From Pseudomonas chlororaphis (GTDB taxonomy: Bacteria; Pseudomonadota; Gammaproteobacteria; Pseudomonadales; Pseudomonadaceae), in contig NZ_MSCT01000007.1 in assembly GCF_001921865.1 (NCBI RefSeq), positions 1 through 61,003 of the forward strand: a stretch of 61,003 nt of DNA, given 5' to 3'. A program made the position numbers and the translations under genes. Below the pieces are notes generated by a model that ran no database searches, had not been told where the DNA came from, and was given only the letters and a program-made list of their open reading frames with translations. How positions within the stretch are numbered: the stretch's first letter is position 1; every line of letters starts with the position of its first letter. Below are positions 45,242-52,601 of this stretch, one piece after another.

Positions 45242-46165
45242 ATGAGTATTGAGCGCCGTAGTGCCGACGGCTTCGCCTTGCAAGTCATGCTGGGGCTGTG
45301 CCTGATCTGGGGCGTACAGCAGGTGATGATCAAGTGGGCCGCGGCGGATATCGCGCCGGTGATGCAGGCCGCCGCCCGTTCGGGGATTTCGGCGTTGCTG
45401 GTGGCCTTGCTGATGTGCTGGAAGGGCGGCTGGTCGCAGTTGGGCAGTACTTGGCGCGGCGGCCTGCTGGCCGGCAGCCTGTTCGGCCTGGAGTTCCTGT
45501 TCATCGCCGAGGGCCTCAAGCTCACCAGTGCGGCGCACATGTCGGTGTTTCTCTATACCGCGCCGATCTTTACCGCGCTAGGGGTGAACTGGCTGCTGCC
45601 CAGCGAGCGTCTCAGGCCCTTGCAATGGCTGGGGATCCTGCTGGCGTTCATTGGCATTGGCGTCGCCTTCGCCGGCGGTATCTCGCTGGATAACCTGGAC
45701 ACGCGCATGCTGCTCGGCGATGCCCTGGGCCTGCTGGCCGGCCTGGCCTGGGGCGCGACCACTGTGGTGGTGCGGGCGTCGCGTTTGTCCGAAGCACCGG
45801 CGACCCTGACCCTGTTCTATCAGTTGATCGTCGGCTTTGTCGGCCTGTTGCTGATTGCCGTGTTGAGCGGGCAGGTCACCCACGTCAGCCTGACCCCGGT
45901 GGCGGTGGCCAGCGTGCTGTTCCAGGGGCTGGTGGTGTCCTTCTTCAGCTACCTGACCTGGTTCTGGCTGCTGCGCCGTTACCTGGCCGCCAACCTGGCG
46001 GTATTTTCCTTTATGACGCCGCTGTTCGGCGTCACCTTCGGCGTGCTGTTGCTGGGTGAGCCGTTGAGCCTGAATTTCATTATTGGTGCGGTGCTGGTGC
46101 TGTTGGGCATCACCTTCGTCAGCGCCGAGCAGTGGCTGCGCCGGCGTATCCGCAACTGGCTGTGA
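45242..46165 (+). CDS. EamA/DMT-family transporter
   Basis: A 307-residue inner-membrane exporter with two EamA repeats and about ten helices (LGLCLIWGVQQVMIKWAAADIAPV start; FSFMTPLFGVTFGVLLLGEPLSLNFIIGA in repeat two). The substrate is unknown. It is convergent with the MFS gene, 9 bp away. The Shine-Dalgarno is poor, so the start at 45242 rests on fit to the family N-terminus. Confidence 0.88.
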   Translation: MSIERRSADGFALQVMLGLCLIWGVQQVMIKWAAADIAPVMQAAARSGISALLVALLMCWKGGWSQLGSTWRGGLLAGSLFGLEFLFIAEGLKLTSAAHMSVFLYTAPIFTALGVNWLLPSERLRPLQWLGILLAFIGIGVAFAGGISLDNLDTRMLLGDALGLLAGLAWGATTVVVRASRLSEAPATLTLFYQLIVGFVGLLLIAVLSGQVTHVSLTPVAVASVLFQGLVVSFFSYLTWFWLLRRYLAANLAVFSFMTPLFGVTFGVLLLGEPLSLNFIIGAVLVLLGITFVSAEQWLRRRIRNWL

Positions 46166-46174
46166 GCGCCGGGT

Positions 46175-47335
46175 TCAGGCGGTAGCGTGACATTCCCGGG
46201 TAGCCGGTTGTTGCCTCAGCAGCAAGGCACCCGCCAACACTAGGCCGCTGCCGGCAACGAGCAGCGCCGGTTGCAAGTTACCGCTGAAATGGCTGCTCAG
46301 GGCCGCCAGCAGCGGCCCGCTCAATTGGCCCATGGCGAAGCAGGCGGTGAGCAAGCCGGCATTGCGCTGGGCGGCGTGGGGCGCCAGTTCCCGCGAGCGT
46401 TGCATCACCAGTTGCATGCAGGCCAGGAAGGGGGTGCCGCACAGGATTACCCCCAGCACCAGGCCGACACCGTTGCCCAGCAGGCAGGCAAAGACCCCGG
46501 CGGCTTGCAGCCATAAGGTCGCCATCAGCCAGTGCCGGGTGGCATTCGGGTTGTGTCGGCGCAGGCTGACCAGCACCACACCGGCGGCTGCCGCCAGGCC
46601 GAAGCACGGCCAGAACAGGTCGGCCTGCCATTGCCCCTGAAAGTACGCGCTGGCCATCTGCGACAGAAAGGTCGCGGGCAAGATGTAGCCCACGCCGAAC
46701 AGCGCGTAAATCACGCCGAGCCGGGCAATCACGCCGCGGCTCGAAGCCAGGTGCGGCTGCACGGGCGGCATGACCGCGGCGGGTTGCGGGAGGATCGGCA
46801 GGACTGCCAGCAGCATCAGCAGGCCGGCCGCGGCATACACCAGCCACAGGGTCGCGGAGCTTTGCCCGAGCAGGTTCGACCCCAGGGCCAGCAGGCCGGT
46901 GAGGAAAATCCCCAGTCCGGGCCCGGCAAACACCAGGGCGCCCAGGCGCGGCCGGCCGGCGGCCAGTGCCAGCGGTTGGCTCAGCGCGGTGATCATCACC
47001 AGCACCCAGGCACTGGCCACGCCGGTGCCGAAGCGCAATACCAGGTGCGACCAGAAACCGTCGGCCCAGAACGAGGCCAGGGTCAGCAGGACGCACAGCC
47101 ACAGCCCGGCCAGCAGGCGCCGGCGCACCTGGGCCGGGCGGTGGGCGAACATGGCATCCAGCGCGCCAACGAAATACCCCAGGTAATTGGCGGCGGCAAT
47201 CAGGCCGGCGGCGGTCAGGTCGACCTGGCCTTCGCTCAGCAGGTGCGGCAATTGCGGGGTGAGCGCGAAGCGACCAATGCCCATGGCCATCATCAGGGCG
47301 ATGAAGCTGGCGAGTAAACGAATCAGCGGTGACAT
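46175..47335 (-). CDS. YbfB/YjiJ-family MFS transporter
   Basis: A 386-residue twelve-helix transporter. The N-terminal phrase MMAMGIGRFALTPQLPHLL and the AAANYLGYFVGALDAM helix are diagnostic of the YbfB/YjiJ group of MFS proteins. The start at 47335 has a purine-rich GGAG upstream; the frame could extend six codons. It is divergent from a LysR gene across a 104-bp gap, a common regulator/transporter pair. The substrate is unknown. Confidence 0.9.
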   Translation of the reverse strand: MSPLIRLLASFIALMMAMGIGRFALTPQLPHLLSEGQVDLTAAGLIAAANYLGYFVGALDAMFAHRPAQVRRRLLAGLWLCVLLTLASFWADGFWSHLVLRFGTGVASAWVLVMITALSQPLALAAGRPRLGALVFAGPGLGIFLTGLLALGSNLLGQSSATLWLVYAAAGLLMLLAVLPILPQPAAVMPPVQPHLASSRGVIARLGVIYALFGVGYILPATFLSQMASAYFQGQWQADLFWPCFGLAAAAGVVLVSLRRHNPNATRHWLMATLWLQAAGVFACLLGNGVGLVLGVILCGTPFLACMQLVMQRSRELAPHAAQRNAGLLTACFAMGQLSGPLLAALSSHFSGNLQPALLVAGSGLVLAGALLLRQQPATRECHATA

Positions 47336-47439
47336 GCTCCGGGCTCCACACAAGAGGCGATGCCCGTCAGGCTAGGACTGATTGACTTTCTTTAAAAATG
47401 AATAATATTGAGTAACTTATTCGTTTTTGGAGAATAGAT

Positions 47440-48333
47440 GTGGAGTTCAGCCAGCTGCGCATCTTCCAGGCGGTCGCCGAGGAAGGTTCCATCACCCGGG
47501 CGGCCGAGCGTCTGCATCGAGTGCCGTCCAACCTGTCGACACGGCTCAAGCAATTGGAAGAGCAACTGGGCGTCGAGCTGTTTCTGCGCGAGCGCCAGCG
47601 CTTGCAACTGTCGCCGGCGGGCAAGGTGCTGCTCGATTACGCCGCGCGTCTGTTCGCCTTGCACGATGAGGCCCAGGGGGCGGTGCAGGGCGGCCAGCCG
47701 GCCGGCGACTTCGTATTGGGCACCATGTACAGCACGGCGGCGATTCAATTGCCGGCGCTGCTGGCGCGTTACCACCGAACCTACCCGGCGGTGAACCTGC
47801 AAGTGCAATCGGCGCCCAGCAGCGAGTTGCTCGAAGGCCTGCTGGCCGGCCGCCTGGACGCGGTGCTGGTGGACGGGCCGCTGGAACTGGCGGGCCTGGA
47901 CGGCGTACCGCTGTGCGAGGAAACCCTGGTGCTGATCAGCGAGGCGGACCACCCGCCGATCCGCAGTGCCAGGGATGTCGAAGGGCGCGCGGTGTTCACC
48001 TTTCGCCGCGGTTGCTCCTACCGCCTGCGACTGGAGTCCTGGTTCGCCCATTACCGTGCGGCCATGGGGCGGGCGATGGAAATCGAGTCCTATCAGGGGA
48101 TGCTGGCCTGCGTGATCGCCGGGTCCGGCGTGGCGCTGATGTCGGCGTCGATGCTCGCCAGCCTGCCCGGGCGCGAGAGCGTGTCGGTGCATCCCTTGGC
48201 CGAGCCGTTCGCCAGTGCCACCACCTGGCTGATGTGGCGCAAGGGCATGCTGGGGGCGAACCTCAATGCCTGGATCGAGCTGCAGCAAGCGGGGCAGACG
48301 GAGCAACGGCCGGCGCTGCGAACGCTGGCATGA
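47440..48333 (+). CDS. LysR-family regulator of the adjacent MFS gene
   Basis: A 297-residue LysR regulator starting at GTG 47440 with TGGAGA 6 nt upstream. The winged helix is about 1-60 (MEFSQLRIFQAVAEEGSITRAAERLHRVPSNLSTRLKQLE), and the effector domain has typical VALMSASMLASLPG near the C-terminus. The divergent arrangement with the YbfB-like MFS gene suggests direct control. The short AT-rich intergenic stretch (about 47400-47430) is a likely operator. Confidence 0.92.
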   Translation: MEFSQLRIFQAVAEEGSITRAAERLHRVPSNLSTRLKQLEEQLGVELFLRERQRLQLSPAGKVLLDYAARLFALHDEAQGAVQGGQPAGDFVLGTMYSTAAIQLPALLARYHRTYPAVNLQVQSAPSSELLEGLLAGRLDAVLVDGPLELAGLDGVPLCEETLVLISEADHPPIRSARDVEGRAVFTFRRGCSYRLRLESWFAHYRAAMGRAMEIESYQGMLACVIAGSGVALMSASMLASLPGRESVSVHPLAEPFASATTWLMWRKGMLGANLNAWIELQQAGQTEQRPALRTLA

Positions 48334-48405
48334 GAGGCGGGGATTCAGATTAATCCGGTAACAGATCATTGCGATCGAGGTTGAGCAAGGCGCGAAACTT
48401 AGCGC

Positions 48406-48460
48406 TATTATCAACCCAGAGCGGCTCCAGAACCCTGCCGCTGGGCACGACCCTTAAGGG
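48406..48460 (+). promoter_or_regulatory. Structured leader of the 42-residue microprotein gene
   Basis: A TATTAT -10-like box (48406-48411) is followed by a bulged hairpin (CCCAG...GCGGC pairing with GCCGCTGGG, 48415-48445) and a CCCTTAAGGG palindrome (48451-48460) that overlaps the Shine-Dalgarno. The layout would allow translational control or a processed leader RNA. The promoter spacing is uncertain. Confidence 0.35.
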
Positions 48461-48466
48461 GGCACT

Positions 48467-48595
48467 ATGAAAGAGAAACTGCAGAACTGGCTTCACGACC
48501 TCGGGGTCGCATTGGGGCTGATCGAGCCACCATTGCAGCCGGTGCCAATCCGCACAGACGACGAACAACGGCGTCGGCAACAACGCCGCCGTTAA
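48467..48595 (+). CDS. 42-residue microprotein, PA1414-like
   Basis: A 42-residue plus-strand frame that begins KEKLQNWLHDLGVALGLIEP and ends in a long Arg/Gln run (EQRRRQQRRR). AAGGGGG precedes the ATG with 4 nt spacing. It resembles, from memory, the tiny proteins annotated in pseudomonads as PA1414 family. In P. aeruginosa that locus gives the oxygen-responsive small RNA SicX. The first half is an amphipathic helix; the basic end may bind nucleic acid. The minus-strand frame over it is a shadow. Confidence 0.6.
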   Translation: MKEKLQNWLHDLGVALGLIEPPLQPVPIRTDDEQRRRQQRRR

Positions 48596-48610
48596 TCATC
48601 GACTCGGGAG

Positions 48611-48637
48611 TGGGGCAGGCGTTCCAGCCTGCTCCCA
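48611..48637 (+). terminator. Hairpin after the microprotein gene
   Basis: TGGGGCAGGC / GCCTGCTCCCA with a 6-nt loop and one bulge follows the stop by 15 bp. The downstream sequence is only partly T-rich (CATTCTTC). Confidence 0.5.
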
Positions 48638-48743
48638 TCATTCTTCAGCCACGCGAGAGCAGGTCCGCTCGCGAGGGCTGCAACCTTCTGATCGAACCCC
48701 GCCTACCTGATTCCCGCCAATAGCCCCTGGCACCGTGAAATCT

Positions 48744-48995
48744 TCAGTGCCGTGAAATCTTCAGCAGAAACCGGCTCAAGTCGTTGGCGCTGTTCGCCGC
48801 CTTGAGCATCTGGTCTTCTTCGTGAGTGAAGGCCGTCAGGCCAAATTCGTCTTCCAGGTGGAAGATCAGATCCTCGATATCCTGTTTGTCCAACCCCAGC
48901 GCCTGAAGACTTACATCGTCGGCAAAGTTGTCGTTGCCATCCAGCAGGCGGCTGATGAAGTCGTGCACGGCTTGGCGAATTTCGGCTCTTTTCAT
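48744..48995 (-). CDS. Acyl-carrier-like protein without the attachment serine
   Basis: An 83-residue protein with the four-helix ACP pattern: AVHDFISRLLDGNDNF, then LQALGLDKQDIEDLIFHLEDEFGL. In functional ACPs the Gly-Leu-Asp-Ser-Leu motif carries phosphopantetheine on Ser; here the matching site reads Asp36-Lys37-Gln38, so it cannot be modified in the usual way. The start is ATG 48995 with AGAGG 7 nt upstream; a GTG lies one codon earlier. It is probably a regulatory or scaffold ACP paralogue; no synthase genes are adjacent. Confidence 0.72.
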   Translation of the reverse strand: MKRAEIRQAVHDFISRLLDGNDNFADDVSLQALGLDKQDIEDLIFHLEDEFGLTAFTHEEDQMLKAANSANDLSRFLLKISRH

Positions 48996-48998
48996 CAC

Positions 48999-50015
48999 TT
49001 TTCCTCTTAAGGGGAATCACTTCTTTTGCGCAGGGCCGATGTGAGAGGAAAGAGTTCGATAGCGTTTTAATAACAAGTGGGTAAAAGGGGGAGGGAATGA
49101 CATTGAACTGATCATGAGCACCTCTGGTTTTTTGACGAGGTTTTATTGGCGCTTTACTCAATGAGTAGTCTTGGTTGTGGATCTTGGTCGGTACTTGTCA
49201 AGAGGGCGCTACGGTGCTGAGTTCAGTACAGCACAATCTCTGAAGAATGGATCAAGCCATTCGTCATTTATTTGCCATAAAAACGAAACAAAAATATTGT
49301 CTGGATGGTAGGGGAGAATATTTTATTATTGTTATGAGGCTCTTTTGTTAGGGTGTTTTATTGAGATAAGTTGTTTGTTTTTACTGTTTTAATAAAAGAG
49401 TGCGTCGTGTCTATAAATGTAGCAAAACTGTATTTTCGGAATGGTGCGCTATTAAGATTCAGCCTGCCAGGAGTGCCTTTGGGTTTTATACGTTTGGCTG
49501 ATGAGTCGAGATCAGATAATCGTATTTTGAAGGGTGTGCTGAGTATGGAGTCGGTTTTAGAGGGAGTAGGGATGAGGAGAGTTGCTGGTGATGGTCGGCT
49601 TAATATTCGGTTTATGGTTTTTAGTCGCGAGGGTCTTTTAAGCTTGAGTGAGTAGGGGGTGGGTCTTGGATTTTGTTATTTTTCAGTAAAATCAAACGGT
49701 TGTTTTGGTATTAGATAAAATGAGAAGATTTTTGGCGTAAAGGCAAAGTGCTATATATTTCTTGATCATATAAATATAATTTTTTTTTACAAAAAAGCAT
49801 TACTCACCCTGGCCTCGGTCTTGCTAGGCTATTTTTTATGGGCTGTTCTGGGGGGATTCGACCGATTGAGGCCGAGTGAACCACGGATTTTGTCTAACAG
49901 TTGACACTTTTTGGCGACGGGATGAGGTATTATTGATGTCGTTAAACATTTTTGTTTGGGAGAGTACCCCGATGTAGCTTCCAAACTTCTATCCAACCTA
50001 CAGGGGAGATACGTC
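48999..50015. other. AT-rich intergenic stretch, start of the accessory island
   Basis: About 1 kb of low-GC sequence with no confident gene apart from the doubtful frame at 49407-49655. It contains GTGCTG...CAGCAC around CTGAGTTCAG at 49213-49233 (operator-like) and a TTGACA at 49901. The composition change at about 49 kb is the left edge of the region that holds the TetR genes and the giant adhesin. Confidence 0.6.
49407..49655 (+). CDS. Possible small hypothetical protein
   Basis: A possible 82-residue frame starting at GTG (SINVAKLYFRNGALLRF), with AAGAG nearby; a longer version starts at 49371. It is in AT-rich sequence with no similarity I recognise. Codon use is not like the core genes, so it could be chance. 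It is listed only so that the gap is described. Confidence 0.25.
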   Translation: MSINVAKLYFRNGALLRFSLPGVPLGFIRLADESRSDNRILKGVLSMESVLEGVGMRRVAGDGRLNIRFMVFSREGLLSLSE

Positions 50016-50636
50016 GTGAGAGTGTCTAAGGAACAGGCGGTAATAAATAGAAACAAAATTGTCTGGGCCGCTGCGAAGTTATTTAATGAGCGCGGTTATG
50101 ACGCGGTTGGACTGACTGAGTTGATGAAGGAGGCAGGTTTTACTCATGGCGGCTTTTATAATCACTTTGCTTCCAAGGAAGCGCTGGCAGTAGAAGCTTA
50201 TAAACTCAGTTTCATCAATTTTTTGAAATCGATGACCTCGAAGTTTGAAGTCGGGAGTGAATCTGCCGAGGAGATACTTCTTGAGTGCCTCTATAATTAT
50301 CTTTCGCCCGATCAACGCGATAATCCGAGTTATAGTTATCCCTCTGCTACCTTTGTTGCAGATGCCATGGGGCGGGATGAAAATGTCCAGGGCTGTTATG
50401 CGGACGGTATAGAAGCCTGTGTCGACCTGTTCATGAATCTGAAAACAAAGAATCGTGCAAGTTTCAAGCGTAATGAGGCTCTGGCGATATTAACCACGGT
50501 TATTGGCGCCACCGTACTTTCCAAGGCCTTGGTCAAGGGCAGTGAATCCTTGTCCGATGAAGTTCTGGAGTCTGCTCGTGAGAGGTTGAACTCTATATGT
50601 AAAGTTAAGGCTGCGGATCTTCAGTTCTCTCGTTAA
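50016..50636 (+). CDS. TetR-family transcriptional regulator
   Basis: A 206-residue TetR regulator. GTG 50016 is chosen because AGGGGAG lies exactly 7 nt upstream; a longer frame to 49956 has no ribosome-binding site. The helix-turn-helix is at about 31-51 (VGLTELMKEAGFTHGGFYNHF), a strong TetR signature. The ligand domain holds CYADGIEACVDLF and ILTTVIGATVLSKAL. It is the first of three small regulatory genes, all pointing toward the adhesin gene, in lower-GC sequence. The effector is unknown; control of the adhesin is inferred from position. Confidence 0.9.
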   Translation: MRVSKEQAVINRNKIVWAAAKLFNERGYDAVGLTELMKEAGFTHGGFYNHFASKEALAVEAYKLSFINFLKSMTSKFEVGSESAEEILLECLYNYLSPDQRDNPSYSYPSATFVADAMGRDENVQGCYADGIEACVDLFMNLKTKNRASFKRNEALAILTTVIGATVLSKALVKGSESLSDEVLESARERLNSICKVKAADLQFSR

Positions 50637-50833
50637 GATTGTGTCATGGCTTTATATGGTCGAACTGCCTTAGGTTCGGGATATAGAAAAACAAGAATAT
50701 AAAATCCTCCTTTATTTCGTTCAAGGATCTGCTGTGCCTGTTTTTAGGCCAAAGGACTTGGATAATAGTCGTTTTATATTTTTCTAATTACTGAGCTGCG
50801 CCGTTTACGGATCTCTTTTTATAAAGTCTACAA

Positions 50834-50866
50834 CCCTTGTGGCCGGCGATGGCCGGTACACAAGGG
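50834..50866. repeat. Perfect 8-bp hairpin with inner CCGG stem
   Basis: CCCTTGTG pairs with CACAAGGG, with GCCGG/CCGG pairing inside. It lies in the gene-free stretch after the TetR gene and has no T run, so it is more a structured RNA or operator than a terminator. Confidence 0.5.
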
Positions 50867-50912
50867 GCGAATGCGTTACTGGGCTGGTGAGCAGATTTGA
50901 GCCAAGGGCCTT

Positions 50913-51095
50913 TCAGAATCTCTGCTTTGCAAGATGACCTTCCAGCGTCATTGCCGGTAGCACGGCGAGCCCTTCCTTTCTAGCTGATTTCTGCTGCATC
51001 AGGGGTGTTGCCTGAGGGAAATCTCTGCCTGCCAGATACTCGATTGAAAGCTTCGTGAAAGAAATCCTCTCCAGGCAAAACGCCTTCCTCGGCAT
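50913..51095 (-). pseudogene. Possible LysR C-terminal remnant
   Basis: A 60-residue minus-strand frame ends with GLAVLPAMTLEGHLAKQRF, which resembles the effector-domain end of LysR regulators (compare GVSVLPAWVVEDDLASGRL in the LysR protein at 26219). No N-terminal part, start signal or neighbouring frame completes it. If real it is a decayed fragment; the match is short. Confidence 0.25.
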
Positions 51096-51484
51096 TATTG
51101 ATGGTTTCTATCAGCTCTGCTCATGGGTGAAAGACCGTCTTTTTTGCTAACTTTTTGATTTTATTGAATAAAATATAATCAAAGGCTCCCTTTCGATTTC
51201 AATCCTTCCCCGCTCGAACCGTTGATTTCTGTCCTGGGCACAGTTGCTCGATTGACAGGTGAGCGTTCTTGATTATTATGATGTTGACCAACATTAAAAA
51301 GGGGCTCACGCTCCAGATTGGCCATGAAAGGCACAGATTCTGGTCCTTCAGTAGTGGTAGCCGCGGTTTTGGAGGAGGTATGCCTTGCAAGGATTTGTTT
51401 GGTTGAAAGGGCTTTCGGGGCAAGGCATGAGGCACGGATGCTTGTCTATTTCTGGCAGTTTTGTATTGGCAGAGGTTGGTTGAA

Positions 51485-51859
51485 ATGCCCGATAAAACGA
51501 TGCGTGTGATGATTGCCGATCAGCAACACAGCCGCCTTTTGGAAATAGAGCGCCTGCTCAATGACGCTGGATATCATCGGATAGTGCCCGTGCAGACTCC
51601 TGAGGACATGCTGAAGCTAATTGAAGCAGCGCCCTTCGGAATGCTTGTGATGAACTCTGATTTTTTATTGGGCTGCGACGGAACCGCGCTGGAATTCATT
51701 CAGCGAATTTCGATGGTCAAGTCCGTGCTCTTTTATGGCAGCGGCAGGGTTTCGTCTTCTCAGTCCTGGGAAACTCGTAATGTTCGGGTCTTCTTTTCAA
51801 CCTCGCCGTCCAGCGGCGTTATTTCAAATGTTGTCAGGTCGCTGGGCGTTCACGAGTAG
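51485..51859 (+). CDS. Degenerate response-regulator receiver protein
   Basis: A 124-residue single-domain protein with a CheY-like outline: beta-1 RVMIADQQHSR (7-17), the region LIEAAPFGMLVMNSDFLLGCDG (45-66), and a C-terminal FFSTSPSSGVISNVVRSL. The expected phosphoryl aspartate is displaced (Asn57-Ser58-Asp59), the acidic pocket has only Asp12, and the usual Lys-Pro near the end reads Thr-Ser-Pro. It is probably phosphorylation-independent. AGAGG precedes the ATG by 9 nt. No output domain is present. It is the middle gene of the small regulators upstream of the adhesin. Confidence 0.65.
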   Translation: MPDKTMRVMIADQQHSRLLEIERLLNDAGYHRIVPVQTPEDMLKLIEAAPFGMLVMNSDFLLGCDGTALEFIQRISMVKSVLFYGSGRVSSSQSWETRNVRVFFSTSPSSGVISNVVRSLGVHE

Positions 51860-51955
51860 TTTGAGGCCTTTGGAGTTTCGAGCGGGATGCGCGGGGAATA
51901 GCACATTAAGGATGAAAAGTTTTGGGTTGGCTGTAAAGGTACGGAGGCGTGACGC

Positions 51956-52471
51956 ATGCGTACAACAGAAGTAGTACGGGTCGGTAATGTAATCATCAGT
52001 TTTGCTCGTGAGTTGGAGTTGGCTAAGCGTTGTCCGAAGATAACCCTGGACGAAATCGTTCGAGAATCCGGCATCGTTTCTTATGGCGGCTTGCGGATTT
52101 CAAAAACACAAGATGCGGGTCCCGTCTGGACGCGTGACTCCACATTGCAAGAGTTCATTGCGTGGGTTGCCCTGCATCTAAAAAGAAAAGGCATGGAGGG
52201 CCAATGCAGTAAAGGATTTAAAGGCGAGTTGGTGGGGGCATGGTCCGGCGGTAAGGACAATGTCGAGCAGAACTCATTAGGCGACAAGATCGAGTTCTAC
52301 TTATCGATGCTTGAAAGGCACTTGAATAGCCGGAGGGAGTCCCTGGCCATGCTCAATTCTCTAGTCGGTGCGTTTCTTATGGCTTATGCGCTGGGGGCAG
52401 AGGCTAAAGATGAGTCGGCGTCGATCGAGGCGCTGGTTTTTGAAGTCGTGGAATCAATGTTGGTTGCCTGA
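51956..52471 (+). CDS. Divergent TetR-like protein
   Basis: A 171-residue protein. Residues 11-46 line up with the TetR helix-turn-helix of the upstream regulator (ITLDEIVRESGIVSYGG against VGLTELMKEAGFTHGGF), and the C-terminal SLAMLNSLVGAFLMAYALG matches ALAILTTVIGATVLSKALV. The recognition helix is changed, so DNA binding may be altered. GGAGG lies 8 nt before the ATG, a strong start. It looks like a diverged duplicate, perhaps acting as a partner or antagonist of the TetR protein. No database name is claimed. Confidence 0.6.
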   Translation: MRTTEVVRVGNVIISFARELELAKRCPKITLDEIVRESGIVSYGGLRISKTQDAGPVWTRDSTLQEFIAWVALHLKRKGMEGQCSKGFKGELVGAWSGGKDNVEQNSLGDKIEFYLSMLERHLNSRRESLAMLNSLVGAFLMAYALGAEAKDESASIEALVFEVVESMLVA

Positions 52472-52476
52472 AAGTT

Positions 52477-52502
52477 AAAAGCTTCACGTCGAAAGCTTTT
52501 TT
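52477..52502 (+). terminator. Short hairpin after the TetR-like gene
   Basis: AAAAGCTT / AAGCTTTT with an 8-nt loop and trailing Ts lies just past the stop. It may limit readthrough into the adhesin gene, which starts 100 bp later. Confidence 0.5.
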
Positions 52503-52601
52503 ATGTGGTGCAAAAAAGCAGTTACCTACCTGCGTTAAATATTTATGCGGGCGGCACCCCTGTGTCTGGATCTTGGAGGTTGGCTTTAGCCAAATGGAAA
52601 A

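Larger units (their letters stand above)
50637..51484. other. Gene-poor, AT-rich gap
   Basis: About 850 bp with no confident gene. It contains the hairpin at 50834-50866 and a possible LysR remnant on the minus strand. Frames at 51199-51435 (minus) and 51318-51509 (plus) have no ribosome-binding site or family character. Confidence 0.6.

Noticed and set aside
48360..48420. Anr box before the microprotein gene
   Set aside because: Only a half-site (ATCAA) is present; no TTGAT at the proper distance.
49901..49940. TTGACA plus TATTAT as a strong TetR promoter
   Set aside because: Spacing is about 21 bp, too long for a good sigma-70 promoter.
51199..51509. Small frames on both strands upstream of the receiver gene
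   Set aside because: No ribosome-binding sites, atypical codons and no domain similarity.
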